64,000 nucleotides of DNA, from NCBI GenBank assembly GCA_017501565.1, contig JAFVWP010000101.1, forward strand, positions 1-64,000, in the 5' to 3' direction. The translations under genes were made by a program, and so were the position numbers. Each line of letters opens with the position of its first letter. Position 1 is the stretch's first letter. The notes beneath the pieces are model-generated. The model saw only the letters and a list, made by a program, of their open reading frames with translations, made no database searches and was not told the DNA's origin. This stretch comes from Elusimicrobiaceae bacterium. GTDB lineage: Bacteria; Elusimicrobiota; Elusimicrobia; Elusimicrobiales; Elusimicrobiaceae. Shown one piece after another: positions 16,285 through 24,076 of the stretch.

Positions 16285-17374
16285 AATCGTCTTCTTTGCC
16301 GGGAAGTGCATTCCAATTACTGATAGTGCCTTCCAGCAAATCCCCCATAAATTTCACCAAAGACATTACTTTGGTATATTGCATGTGTTTCGGGCCGATA
16401 ATGCCCAACATACCAATCGTTTTATCCCCTACGCGGTAAGCGGAAGAGACGATACTGACATTTTGCAATTCCGCCAATTCGTTTTCACTGCCGATGCTGA
16501 CATTGATTTGTTTGCCGCTGCGGCGCAAATCTTCCATTTTTTCGGCGAGTAAGCCCGAAAGGCGTTGTCTTTCTTCCACTACGCGCATCATTTGTTTCAA
16601 ATCTTCATAATCGGCCTGCTCGGTGTTTTCCAGCATACGGCCGATGCCTTCAATATAAAGTTCTTCGGCAGAGGTTTGCGGCTTTTGCATATCCTTTAAT
16701 ACTTGGATTGCCAAATCAGCCACGTCGGCAATTTCGCGATGGCCCGATTGAATATATTGCCATAAGAACTTTTGCGCTTCTTTGAGCGTCATACCTTCAA
16801 TTTCGGTATTAATAAAATTGCTTAAAAGACGCACTTTGGCGGGGGCCAAATCATACCCCAAGCGCACCGGCCAATGGCGCACAATGCCCGACTCCGTCAC
16901 CAACACCGCCAACAACACCCCCGGCCCGATAGGCATAAAGTCTAAACGTTTGACCACTTGGTCTTCTACGTTTAAGGTATATACAAACCCGGCCGCACCG
17001 GACAAACGCGCCAACAAACGCGACGTATGCAACATGACATTGTTAATTTCGCTCACGCGTTCATCGTATTGTTGCTCAATTTGTTCGCGCTCTTGCGCGG
17101 CCATGCGTTGTACCCCGGTTAAATAGTCCACATAATAGCGGTAGGCCTTATCGGTAGGGATACGCCCGCCGGAAGTGTGCGGCTGATACAGATAACCTTC
17201 TTCTTCCAGCTCTTTCATGATATTGCGAATGGTAGCGCTGGAAACATCTTTCAGCGCGCTGGACGCAATCAGTTGAGAGCCGACCGGGCGGCGGTTTTCC
17301 ACAAATTGCTGCACCACCCAGCGAAGGATTTTCTCTTTTCTTTCTTTAGCCACTTCCGGACGTAATATTCTCAT
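16277..17374 (-). CDS. hrcA: Heat-inducible transcription repressor HrcA
   Basis: Repressor of the class I heat-shock genes that binds CIRCE operators. The 365-residue protein has a winged-helix domain (about 1-85, with RPVGSQLIASSALKDVSSATIRNIM), a GAF-like dimerisation domain and the C-terminal GIIGPKHMQYTKVMSLVKFM segment that marks the family. It is the first gene of hrcA-grpE-dnaK. A consensus promoter and an imperfect CIRCE lie directly upstream, so it should control its own operon. Confidence 0.97.
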   Translation of the reverse strand: MRILRPEVAKERKEKILRWVVQQFVENRRPVGSQLIASSALKDVSSATIRNIMKELEEEGYLYQPHTSGGRIPTDKAYRYYVDYLTGVQRMAAQEREQIEQQYDERVSEINNVMLHTSRLLARLSGAAGFVYTLNVEDQVVKRLDFMPIGPGVLLAVLVTESGIVRHWPVRLGYDLAPAKVRLLSNFINTEIEGMTLKEAQKFLWQYIQSGHREIADVADLAIQVLKDMQKPQTSAEELYIEGIGRMLENTEQADYEDLKQMMRVVEERQRLSGLLAEKMEDLRRSGKQINVSIGSENELAELQNVSIVSSAYRVGDKTIGMLGIIGPKHMQYTKVMSLVKFMGDLLEGTISNWNALPGKEDDYE

Positions 17375-17404
17375 AAAATGCTCGTCTTTGTTGATGTTTT
17401 TATT

Positions 17405-17431
17405 TTAGCACTCACTTTTAACATCTGCTAA
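17405..17431 (-). promoter_or_regulatory. CIRCE-like operator (HrcA site)
   Basis: TTAGCACTC, nine nt, then ATCTGCTAA. The left arm is a perfect CIRCE arm; the right arm differs from GAGTGCTAA at three positions. It covers the predicted transcription start of hrcA, as CIRCE elements do elsewhere. Confidence 0.85.
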
Positions 17432-17432
17432 T

Positions 17433-17461
17433 ATTGTAAATGTTTTTATTATTTTTGTCAA
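17433..17461 (-). promoter_or_regulatory. Sigma-70 promoter of hrcA-grpE-dnaK
   Basis: TTGACA (17456-17461), 17-nt spacer and TACAAT (17433-17438) on the minus strand. The start is predicted at about 17426, inside the CIRCE-like site. Confidence 0.88.
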
Positions 17462-17501
17462 CCTGTTTTTTAGACTGCTAATTTTGAAAGCCTTTGCTGA
17501 C

Positions 17502-17534
17502 AAAAACCCCTTCCTACACAAGTATAGAAAGGGG
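17502..17534 (-). terminator. Terminator of pilin-like gene 2
   Basis: CCCCTTTC...GGAAGGGG hairpin followed on the minus strand by TTTTTG, about 35 nt past the stop codon. Confidence 0.7.
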
Positions 17535-17568
17535 CTGACAAAACGGCAAGCTGTTTTTTGGGTTAGAA

Positions 17569-18096
17569 TTACGGCAAGTCGTAATAATAGGTATCTTCTC
17601 CATGATGGGAAAGAGCCCCGCCCATGCTTTTACAGGCACTTTTAGATTCTTCTTTATTTGAAAAACAAGAAATTACTCCTTTCTTTTCCGATTGGTCTAA
17701 GTAAAAAACAATCCCTGTCCTTTCCGTAGAATATTTAATATATATGTGAATGCGATTCGGATGCCCGCCATATCCGTTTAAAGACACTTCTGCCATTTGG
17801 TCATTTCCGAATAGATTTCTGCTGTAATTTTCGCTTACAGAAGAATCAACCGGACCGCCAAGGCCTATGTCCAACTCCTGCAAATTCGTCGTGTACTTTC
17901 CGTTCGCCATATAGTAAAGTTCTTCGGCATTTTTTAATGCACGCCCCATGACAAAGGCTTGCGACAAACGAGATTTTGCCACAGCCGCGCGATATTGCGG
18001 CAAAGCTACCGCCGATAAAATACCGATGATTAAGACCACCACCAATAATTCTATCAATGTAAAGCCGCTACGGGCTCTAATTTGCATTTTTTTCAT
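17569..18096 (-). CDS. Type IV pilin-like protein 2
   Basis: This is a 175-residue pilin or pseudopilin. A positively charged leader of 11 residues ends in Gly11, before FTLIELL, with the conserved Glu five residues into the mature protein. The helix VVVLIIGILSAVALPQYRAAV matches pilin-like protein 1 over some 25 positions. The globular domain contains two Cys (in ISCFSNKEESKSACKS) that could form the C-terminal disulfide loop of pilins. GGAGTC serves as ribosome binding site. Like gene 1 it stands alone, with a leader hairpin and the shared 29-bp upstream element, so the two are probably co-regulated. Confidence 0.9.
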   Translation of the reverse strand: MKKMQIRARSGFTLIELLVVVLIIGILSAVALPQYRAAVAKSRLSQAFVMGRALKNAEELYYMANGKYTTNLQELDIGLGGPVDSSVSENYSRNLFGNDQMAEVSLNGYGGHPNRIHIYIKYSTERTGIVFYLDQSEKKGVISCFSNKEESKSACKSMGGALSHHGEDTYYYDLP

Positions 18097-18110
18097 ACCT
18101 GACTCCTTTT

Positions 18111-18142
18111 TTGATTTAATGGGCTACACCCCATTAAATCAA
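18111..18142 (-). promoter_or_regulatory. Leader hairpin of pilin-like gene 2
   Basis: A 13-bp perfect stem (18111-18123 with 18130-18142) and 6-nt loop end about 4 nt before GGAGTC, the ribosome binding site. It has no terminator T-run. It occupies the same position as the pseudoknot of pilin-like gene 1 but is unrelated in sequence. Confidence 0.7.
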
Positions 18143-18144
18143 AA

Positions 18145-18173
18145 AAAAAAAACGAGTCAAGTATTTTCTTTTT
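18145..18173 (-). repeat. 29-bp element shared by both pilin-like genes, copy 2
   Basis: Identical to 13565-13593. On the minus strand it contains ACTTGACTCG and a long T-run, and lies immediately upstream of the leader hairpin. Confidence 0.7.
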
Positions 18174-18201
18174 ATTCTTACAAAAAGTTAAAATATAAGA
18201 T

Positions 18202-19008
18202 ATGAACTTTATAGATTCTCATGCCCATATCAACGATGAAGCTTTTGACCAAGACCGCGAACAGGTAATACAGCGGGTCTTTGAAAGCGGGGTTTACAAA
18301 TTTATAGAAATTGCGTGCGAACGCCACGAATGGAAGCCGGCCATTGCCCTGTGTGAAAAATACGCGGGCAAAGTGGCGGCCGCCTTGGGGATTCACCCGC
18401 AAGTGGCGCAAACTTATGATGAAGCGGCCCGCGCCGCGCTGCCGCAGTTTCTTAACAATACCCAGGTAGCGGCAGTCGGAGAAATAGGCCTAGATTATGC
18501 TTATTTACACGCCTGTCCCAAAGAAACGCAACTCAAAGTATTTGAAGAAATGTTGGATTTAGCCAATCAAGTGCAAAAACCGATTGTGTTGCATATCCGC
18601 CGCGAAGAAGAAAATTATGAGCCGTATGACACTACTTTTGCCATGTTAAAACATCTGTGGAAGCCCGCGTCTTCTTCAAAATATCCCGGGGTATTGCATT
18701 GTTTTTCGGCCCGCTACGAAGAAGCCAAACAAGCCTTGGACCAAGGTTTGCTTTTGGGCATTAACGGCTGTTTTACATACAAAAAGAATGAATATATCCG
18801 TGAAGCCGTTAAAAAAGCCGGAGCCGATAAATTGATTTTGGAAACGGATTGCCCGTACTTATCCCCACAAGGAAAACGCGGCACCCGCAACGACCCTTCC
18901 AATATCCCGCTCATTGCCCAATGGGTGGCGGATTATTTGGATATGCCAATTCAACAATTGGCCGAAATTACCACGCAAAACGCGTTGGATTTATACAACT
19001 TAAAATAA
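18202..19008 (+). CDS. tatD: TatD-family metal-dependent hydrolase
   Basis: TIM-barrel nuclease of the TatD family, of which characterised members are 3'-5' DNA exonucleases. The metal ligands are visible: HAHIND (7-12), GEIGLDY (Glu at about 93), HIRR, HCFS and ETDCPYLSP. At 268 residues it is of normal length. The ATG lies 7 nt after a TAAAAT box with no Shine-Dalgarno, suggesting a leaderless message. A small lipoprotein gene follows after 10 nt. Substrate and cellular role are not fixed by the sequence. Confidence 0.93.
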   Translation: MNFIDSHAHINDEAFDQDREQVIQRVFESGVYKFIEIACERHEWKPAIALCEKYAGKVAAALGIHPQVAQTYDEAARAALPQFLNNTQVAAVGEIGLDYAYLHACPKETQLKVFEEMLDLANQVQKPIVLHIRREEENYEPYDTTFAMLKHLWKPASSSKYPGVLHCFSARYEEAKQALDQGLLLGINGCFTYKKNEYIREAVKKAGADKLILETDCPYLSPQGKRGTRNDPSNIPLIAQWVADYLDMPIQQLAEITTQNALDLYNLK

Positions 19009-19018
19009 AGAGGTTTTT

Positions 19019-19366
19019 ATGAAAAAATTATATATTCTCCCCGCCGCCGCTTTGTTGTGCGCGTGTGCGACCGGAAACAAATGCACTATGAACCAAGTAA
19101 AAGAAGAAGTCTGGACACAAGACCCGATCAGTATGTGCGCAAGCTTGATTGAGCAAAACAAAAGCGCCTTGCAAACTATCAAAGCCAAATACGGGCAGGC
19201 CGTCGCCAACGAAATAGCCCCTCTATACCAGGAATTGGATTTACAAAGCAATGCCGTATGCCGCAGCCGCATCGTACAGCAAGCCCAAGTGGAACGTTTA
19301 AAAGAATTGCGTGCCGAATATTTAGAAAAAATAAACGTGATTTTAAATCAGGAAAAAGCAAAATAA
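19019..19366 (+). CDS. Small putative lipoprotein
   Basis: A 115-residue protein. The N-terminus MKKLYILPAAALLCAC fits a lipoprotein signal with the lipidated Cys at residue 16 (L-C-A-C is a slightly unusual lipobox). The mature part is helical and charged, with three further Cys and a segment (about 75-110) that looks like a coiled coil. No family was recognised. It is cotranscribed with tatD and followed by a terminator. Confidence 0.75.
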   Translation: MKKLYILPAAALLCACATGNKCTMNQVKEEVWTQDPISMCASLIEQNKSALQTIKAKYGQAVANEIAPLYQELDLQSNAVCRSRIVQQAQVERLKELRAEYLEKINVILNQEKAK

Positions 19367-19371
19367 AAGTA

Positions 19372-19400
19372 AAAGCCGCCTGTTAAAGGCGGCTTTTTTA
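19372..19400. terminator. Terminator between the lipoprotein gene and murD
   Basis: AAAGCCGCC/GGCGGCTTT hairpin with TTTTTT on the plus strand and AAAA on the other. It ends two convergent units and overlaps the murD stop. Confidence 0.85.
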
Positions 19401-20765
19401 ATGAGAAATCAGCTCTTGTACCAGCTGTTTAAACACTTGTCCGCGTTGTTCATAATCTTTGAATTGGTCAAAAGAAGCGCACGCGGGAGAAAGAAGCACC
19501 ACGTCCCCTTCTTGGGCATGCGTTGCGGCATATTGTACGGCTGTTTTTAAGTCGTTGCAACGGGTAATAGGCATTTGGCCTTTAAGTTCCTTTTCTATTT
19601 TATCCATGCTCTCACCGATGCTTAACACTTCTTTGACATAGGTTTTTAAGTAAGGCAATAATATTTCATACGATGCCCCTTTATCCCTACCGCCTAAAAT
19701 CAACCATATCTTAGGGGTTTTTTCAAAAGATTTTAAGGCAATAATCGTAGAGTCCAAATTGGTCGCTTTGGAGTCGTTAATATAGCTGACTCCTTTATAC
19801 GTTGCCACCGGCTCAATGCGGTGCTCCATCGCTTCAAAACGCTGAAAAACGCGCTGGATAATCTCTGCCGGCACTCCTACGGACAAAGCACACAAAGCTG
19901 CCGCCATGGCATTTTCTACATTATGAATCCCCTTCAGTTGCGGCGGACGTAAGCGGTGCCCCACACTAAAAATAATTTCATCTCCGTCATAAAAAACATC
20001 TGTTTTTAAAGGGTGATTGGGCAGTGCAGAAAACGCCGCCAGGTTAGCTTTCACCGCGCCGACTAAAGTGGCACAAAGTTCATCTCCGCCGTTTAAAACC
20101 GCAAAATCATTACTGCGTTGGTTTTTAAACAAACGTGCTTTCGCGCGAATGTATTTATCCATTCCGCCGTGATGGTCCAAATGGTCCGGCGTGATATTAA
20201 GCAAGCAAGCCACCTTCGGACGGAAAAAAGTGCTGTCTTCCAATTGATAGCTGGATACTTCCAATACCAAAAAATCTTGTGCTTTTATTTGAGTGGCAAA
20301 AGCAGAAAGCGGTGCGCCGATATTACCGGCTACATAGGTATTTCTGCGCGGGGTACAAGCCGCACCATACTCTTTTAATATTTCGCCCAACAGGCTGGTG
20401 GTGGTAGTTTTTCCGTTTGTGCCGGTAACAGCCAAAACGCAAGTCTCTTTCGGCACAAAAGCCAGAGCCACTTCCAATTCGGAAAATATAGCTATTTTGC
20501 GTTTTTTAGCTTCTTTTAATACGGCATGATTTGGGAAAATGCCCGGGCTTTTTACAATAAAATCACAGGCAAATACTTTTGCGGTATGGCCGCCGGTTTC
20601 CACTTCTATCTTTCCATCAAAGTCAGACAAGGTGGAAACTTTTTTCTCTTCGCTGACCAACACCTCAAACCCTTGCCCGGCCAACAACCGCGCCGCGGCA
20701 ATACCGCTGCGGCCCAAACCCAGCACACAAGCTTTTTTTCCTTGAAATTTTGCCGGTTTAAACAT
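19398..20765 (-). CDS. murD: UDP-N-acetylmuramoylalanine-D-glutamate ligase
   Basis: Adds D-glutamate to UDP-MurNAc-L-Ala in the cytoplasm. The 455-residue protein has the three Mur-ligase domains, with a Rossmann start CVLGLGRSGIAAARLL, the ATP loop GTNGKTTTTS (about 115) and the NITPDHLDHH and YINDSKATN signatures. Its start overlaps the end of murE by 8 nt, so the two are translationally coupled. No other mur or fts gene follows, so the usual dcw cluster is split in this genome. Confidence 0.96.
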   Translation of the reverse strand: MFKPAKFQGKKACVLGLGRSGIAAARLLAGQGFEVLVSEEKKVSTLSDFDGKIEVETGGHTAKVFACDFIVKSPGIFPNHAVLKEAKKRKIAIFSELEVALAFVPKETCVLAVTGTNGKTTTTSLLGEILKEYGAACTPRRNTYVAGNIGAPLSAFATQIKAQDFLVLEVSSYQLEDSTFFRPKVACLLNITPDHLDHHGGMDKYIRAKARLFKNQRSNDFAVLNGGDELCATLVGAVKANLAAFSALPNHPLKTDVFYDGDEIIFSVGHRLRPPQLKGIHNVENAMAAALCALSVGVPAEIIQRVFQRFEAMEHRIEPVATYKGVSYINDSKATNLDSTIIALKSFEKTPKIWLILGGRDKGASYEILLPYLKTYVKEVLSIGESMDKIEKELKGQMPITRCNDLKTAVQYAATHAQEGDVVLLSPACASFDQFKDYEQRGQVFKQLVQELISH

Positions 20766-22209
20766 TTTTTTCCTTGATGGCTTCGCGCGCGGTGGATTGG
20801 TCCGAAAAAGGCAAAACGCGATGCCCTACTTTTTGAGTTTGTTCATGCCCCTTACCCGCGATAATTACAATATCCCCTTTTTGCGCCATGGCGATTGCTT
20901 TAAAAATAGCTTGGCGGCGGTCCGGTTCTATTTCATAATTAGCAAACCCTTCCATGCCTTTTTGTATATCGGCAAAAATTTGCTGGGGGTCTTCGGTGCG
21001 GGGATTATCGTTGGTTAAAAAGACAAAATCACTATTCACACAAGCGGTACGGCCCATCAAAGGGCGTTTGGTGCGGTCGCGGTCTCCGCCGCAACCGAAC
21101 ACGCTGATTACGCGCCCTGTTTTGAAATTTTCTATGGTTTTATAAGCGCGTTGCAAAGCTTCGTCGGTGTAGGCAAAATCCACAAAGACAAAAAAATCCT
21201 GCCCTTCATCCATGCGTTGCATACGGCCCGGCACACCCGGCACTAAGGCCAATGCTTGCAAGGCGGTTTTTTCGTCTATCCCCTGCGAAAGAGCAATGCA
21301 CAAAGCCGCCAAAGCGTTATACACATTGTGTTTGCCCAATAAATTAATTTTTCCGGGCAGGCCGTTTACTTCAAATGTGGTCTGGCTTAAACTTTCTTGA
21401 ATATTAACGGCTCTAAAGTCAGCTTCTTGTTCCAACGCATAGGTAATGACGCGCACTTTACCTTTCAAAAATTCTGCCAATTTCCGTCCGTAAGCATCAT
21501 CGGCATTAATGATGGCAGTTTTCGGGCTTTTGTGATTATCGGGCGATAAAAGCTCTTCAAATAGTTTTTTCTTTGCCGCAAAATAGTTTTCAAATGTTAA
21601 ATGAAAGTCCAAGTGGTCGCGTTGCAAATTGGTAAATACTGCCGTATCAAAATGAATATGGCGCACGCGCTCTTGCTCTAAAGAATGGGAAGATACTTCC
21701 ATCACCAAGGCATCTGTTTTGGCTTCTTGCATTTGGTGTAATAGCTTAAACAGCGGCAAAGCCAGCGGCGTGGTATTAGGCGCGTCAGCCACAATTTGTC
21801 CGTTGATGCGGTAATTGATGGTCCCCAAAACAGAAACTTTTTTCCCCGCATGAGCCAGCGCCGATTCGGCTAAATAAGAAATACTTGTTTTGCCTTTGGT
21901 GCCGGTAATCCCCACAATAGAAAAATGATCCGATGGCCGCCCGTAAAATTCATAAGCGGCATCGGCCATATCGCGGTCTATATTTTGGGACAGAAAAAAA
22001 GCGGCTTTGCAATCAACAGCCAAAGGTTGGGCCGATACAATCAGTGCCGCGCCCTGTTGCACCGCCATAGGGATATAAGTGTTTCCGTCATGGTGTACCC
22101 CTTTAAGCGCAAAGAAAACATATCCCGCTTTTACTTCGGCGGAATTATAAGTCAAACCGGTAATATTTAAGCCTTTTTCTTGGGCAAAAAGAAGCACTTT
22201 TGAAATCAT
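20758..22209 (-). CDS. murE: UDP-MurNAc-tripeptide synthetase, meso-DAP adding
   Basis: Adds the third residue of the peptidoglycan stem. The 483-residue protein has ATP loop GTKGKTSISYL (about 110-120) and the specificity motif DNPR (in TNDNPRTEDP), which marks ligases adding meso-diaminopimelate rather than lysine. This matches the dapA-asd-dapB operon nearby. The ATG stands 6 nt after a TAAGAT -10-like box with no clear Shine-Dalgarno. murD overlaps its 3' end. Confidence 0.96.
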   Translation of the reverse strand: MISKVLLFAQEKGLNITGLTYNSAEVKAGYVFFALKGVHHDGNTYIPMAVQQGAALIVSAQPLAVDCKAAFFLSQNIDRDMADAAYEFYGRPSDHFSIVGITGTKGKTSISYLAESALAHAGKKVSVLGTINYRINGQIVADAPNTTPLALPLFKLLHQMQEAKTDALVMEVSSHSLEQERVRHIHFDTAVFTNLQRDHLDFHLTFENYFAAKKKLFEELLSPDNHKSPKTAIINADDAYGRKLAEFLKGKVRVITYALEQEADFRAVNIQESLSQTTFEVNGLPGKINLLGKHNVYNALAALCIALSQGIDEKTALQALALVPGVPGRMQRMDEGQDFFVFVDFAYTDEALQRAYKTIENFKTGRVISVFGCGGDRDRTKRPLMGRTACVNSDFVFLTNDNPRTEDPQQIFADIQKGMEGFANYEIEPDRRQAIFKAIAMAQKGDIVIIAGKGHEQTQKVGHRVLPFSDQSTAREAIKEKNV

Positions 22210-22262
22210 CTTTATATCTTATCAAATTGGGATAGACCCGGAAGAATATTTTGGAAAGAGCT

Positions 22263-23000
22263 TTATTTTTGGGCCTTTTTCTGCAATTTTTCCGTCAATT
22301 GCACCGCCATACCCGCCAAATGTTGGCGGATTTGGGGCTGTTTGGTTTGCAAAAGGGGCAAAAGCTCATGGCGCACCCAATTGCGGGTATAAATATCATC
22401 AAAATTTGTTTGGTCTGTAACAAAAGACAAATGGTTTTCCTGCAAATACTCTTCCACCTCGGCCCGCGTAATGCACAAAAGCGGACGCACGATTTCTACA
22501 TTTTTGTTCAATGCTCTTCTGGGCGGGATACCGCATAAACCTTCCGCGCGGGTACCGCGAAGCATATTAAGCAAGAAGGTTTCGGCCTGGTCGTCTAAAT
22601 GATGCCCGAGAGCTACCTTGGTGGCTCCTACTTGTTTGGCGGCTTCGGCCAAAGCTTCGTAGCGGGCTTTGCGCGCGGCGTGCTCAATACTTAAGTCTAA
22701 CTTTTTCGCCAAAGCGCGGACGGCTTTCTTCTTACTGATAAAATCAATCCCCCATTTTTTAGCGAAAACACGGCAAAATTTTTCATCGGCAGCGGCCTGT
22801 TCCCGTAAGCCGTGGTTAACGTGTAACGCCCAAATTTCAAAATGTTTTTTTTGGGATAAATGACGCAAAAAATGAAGCAGACATACAGAATCCGCTCCGC
22901 CTGAAAAACCGACAATAACCCTTTCTGCCCGCTTGAAAAAAGGCTCCGAATATGCAAGCATATTCTTCCAGGTTTTTGCATTAAATGTTTTTTTTGTCAT
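22263..23000 (-). CDS. tilS: tRNA(Ile)-lysidine synthase, short form
   Basis: Converts C34 of tRNA-Ile (CAU) to lysidine so that it reads AUA. The N-terminal PP-loop ATPase motif SGGADS (about 35-40) and the core GHHLDDQAETFLLNMLRGT are intact. At 245 residues it lacks the C-terminal domains of the E. coli enzyme and resembles the short TilS of Aquifex (established). The ATG is 7 nt past a TATACT box without Shine-Dalgarno, so the message may be leaderless. It is transcribed divergently from the receiver gene. Confidence 0.92.
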   Translation of the reverse strand: MTKKTFNAKTWKNMLAYSEPFFKRAERVIVGFSGGADSVCLLHFLRHLSQKKHFEIWALHVNHGLREQAAADEKFCRVFAKKWGIDFISKKKAVRALAKKLDLSIEHAARKARYEALAEAAKQVGATKVALGHHLDDQAETFLLNMLRGTRAEGLCGIPPRRALNKNVEIVRPLLCITRAEVEEYLQENHLSFVTDQTNFDDIYTRNWVRHELLPLLQTKQPQIRQHLAGMAVQLTEKLQKKAQK

Positions 23001-23037
23001 ATAAAAAAGTATAATAAAATATAGTAAGGTTTACAAA

Positions 23038-23406
23038 ATGAGAAAAAGAATTTTAATCGTAGAAGATGAGTTGTCCATCGTGCAATTGCTGAGCTTGGTA
23101 TTAACCAAAGCCGGCTATGAAGCGCACGTCTGCCAAAGCGGAAGAGATGCTATCGCCAGCATGAAAGCCATTCGTCCGCATTTGGTACTGATGGACGTGA
23201 TGTTGCCCGGCGTAGACGGCAGAGCCATCGTGTCTATCATGGAGCAAGATGACGAATTGTTAGGCATTCCCGTGATTGTGATGTCTGCTTTGGTGGAATC
23301 GGAAGCGATGTTCCAATTTTCCCCGATGGTCAAAGATTTTTGCGCCAAACCTTTTGTATTAAAAGAACTAATCGCCAAAGTAAAAGAATGCTTGGGTGAT
23401 GCATAA
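23038..23406 (+). CDS. Single-domain response regulator (CheY-like)
   Basis: A 122-residue receiver domain without output domain. The acidic pocket Glu9-Asp10, the phosphorylated Asp53 (VLMDVMLPG), Ser83 and Lys104 (CAKPF) are all present. It will be phosphorylated by a histidine kinase not encoded here. Without a partner gene its target (chemotaxis, pilus motility or a phosphorelay) stays open. It is a single-gene unit ending in a terminator, with TAAGG as ribosome binding site. Confidence 0.93.
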   Translation: MRKRILIVEDELSIVQLLSLVLTKAGYEAHVCQSGRDAIASMKAIRPHLVLMDVMLPGVDGRAIVSIMEQDDELLGIPVIVMSALVESEAMFQFSPMVKDFCAKPFVLKELIAKVKECLGDA

Positions 23407-23420
23407 AAAATACGCATTTT

Positions 23421-23449
23421 AAAACCCCGCCGAAAGGCGGGGTTTTTTT
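23421..23449. terminator. Terminator after the receiver gene, facing birA
   Basis: AAACCCCGCC/GGCGGGGTTT hairpin with a T-run on the plus strand and AAAA on the other side. Confidence 0.88.
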
Positions 23450-23466
23450 ATGCAAAGATATAATCT

Positions 23467-24066
23467 TTATTGTTGGCAGGAAAGCTGCCATTGGGCATAG
23501 CGCGTCCAAAATTCTTCCAATGTTTCTTCCAGCACCCATTCCGGGTCTATTTCACGACCCAATAATTTTTTGACACTGACAGCAGTATCGGTTAAAGATG
23601 GGCTTAAGCGGTTATTAACATTAATCCCGATGCCGACTAACAAGCATTTGGTCTTTTCCGCTTCGGTGGCAGACTCTATTAAAATACCGCAAATCTTCTT
23701 CCAGGATTTGGTTTTTTCTTCCCAAACCAAAACATCGTTGGGATATTTTATTTTTGTCTTAAAACCAAATAATTTTTGCAACATTGCGCAAACGGCTTCC
23801 GCCGTTTTCAGGCTTAAGTTTCCGTTGTAGCAAGAGCTTTTATTGGGGTGTAAAATCAAGGTAAAATAAACCCCGCCCCGTTTGGCTTCCCAACGGCGCT
23901 CATACTGCCCGCGCCCGCCGGTTTGTTCATAAGCTAAAACCAAGGTGCCGTCTTGGGCAGAGTCTTTGGCCAAGGTACGCGCTAAATTTTGTGTGCTGTC
24001 TATCACGTCCACACTGATCATGCGGCTGACAGAAGCAATAGGGAGTGTCTTTTCTTCCATACTCAT
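23467..24066 (-). CDS. birA: Biotin-[acetyl-CoA-carboxylase] ligase, no DNA-binding domain
   Basis: Attaches biotin to carboxylase carrier proteins. The 199-residue protein is a class I ligase: the catalytic domain alone, without the N-terminal helix-turn-helix of E. coli BirA, so it should not be a repressor. The biotin-binding motif appears as GGRGQYERRWEAKRGG (usual form GRGRxGRxW). KYPNDV and the GIGINVNN segment follow. TAAAAT abuts the first ATG; a second ATG two codons later lies exactly 6 nt from that box and may be the real start. It follows uvrB after 10 nt. Confidence 0.92.
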   Translation of the reverse strand: MSMEEKTLPIASVSRMISVDVIDSTQNLARTLAKDSAQDGTLVLAYEQTGGRGQYERRWEAKRGGVYFTLILHPNKSSCYNGNLSLKTAEAVCAMLQKLFGFKTKIKYPNDVLVWEEKTKSWKKICGILIESATEAEKTKCLLVGIGINVNNRLSPSLTDTAVSVKKLLGREIDPEWVLEETLEEFWTRYAQWQLSCQQ

Positions 24067-24076
24067 ATTTTACCAA

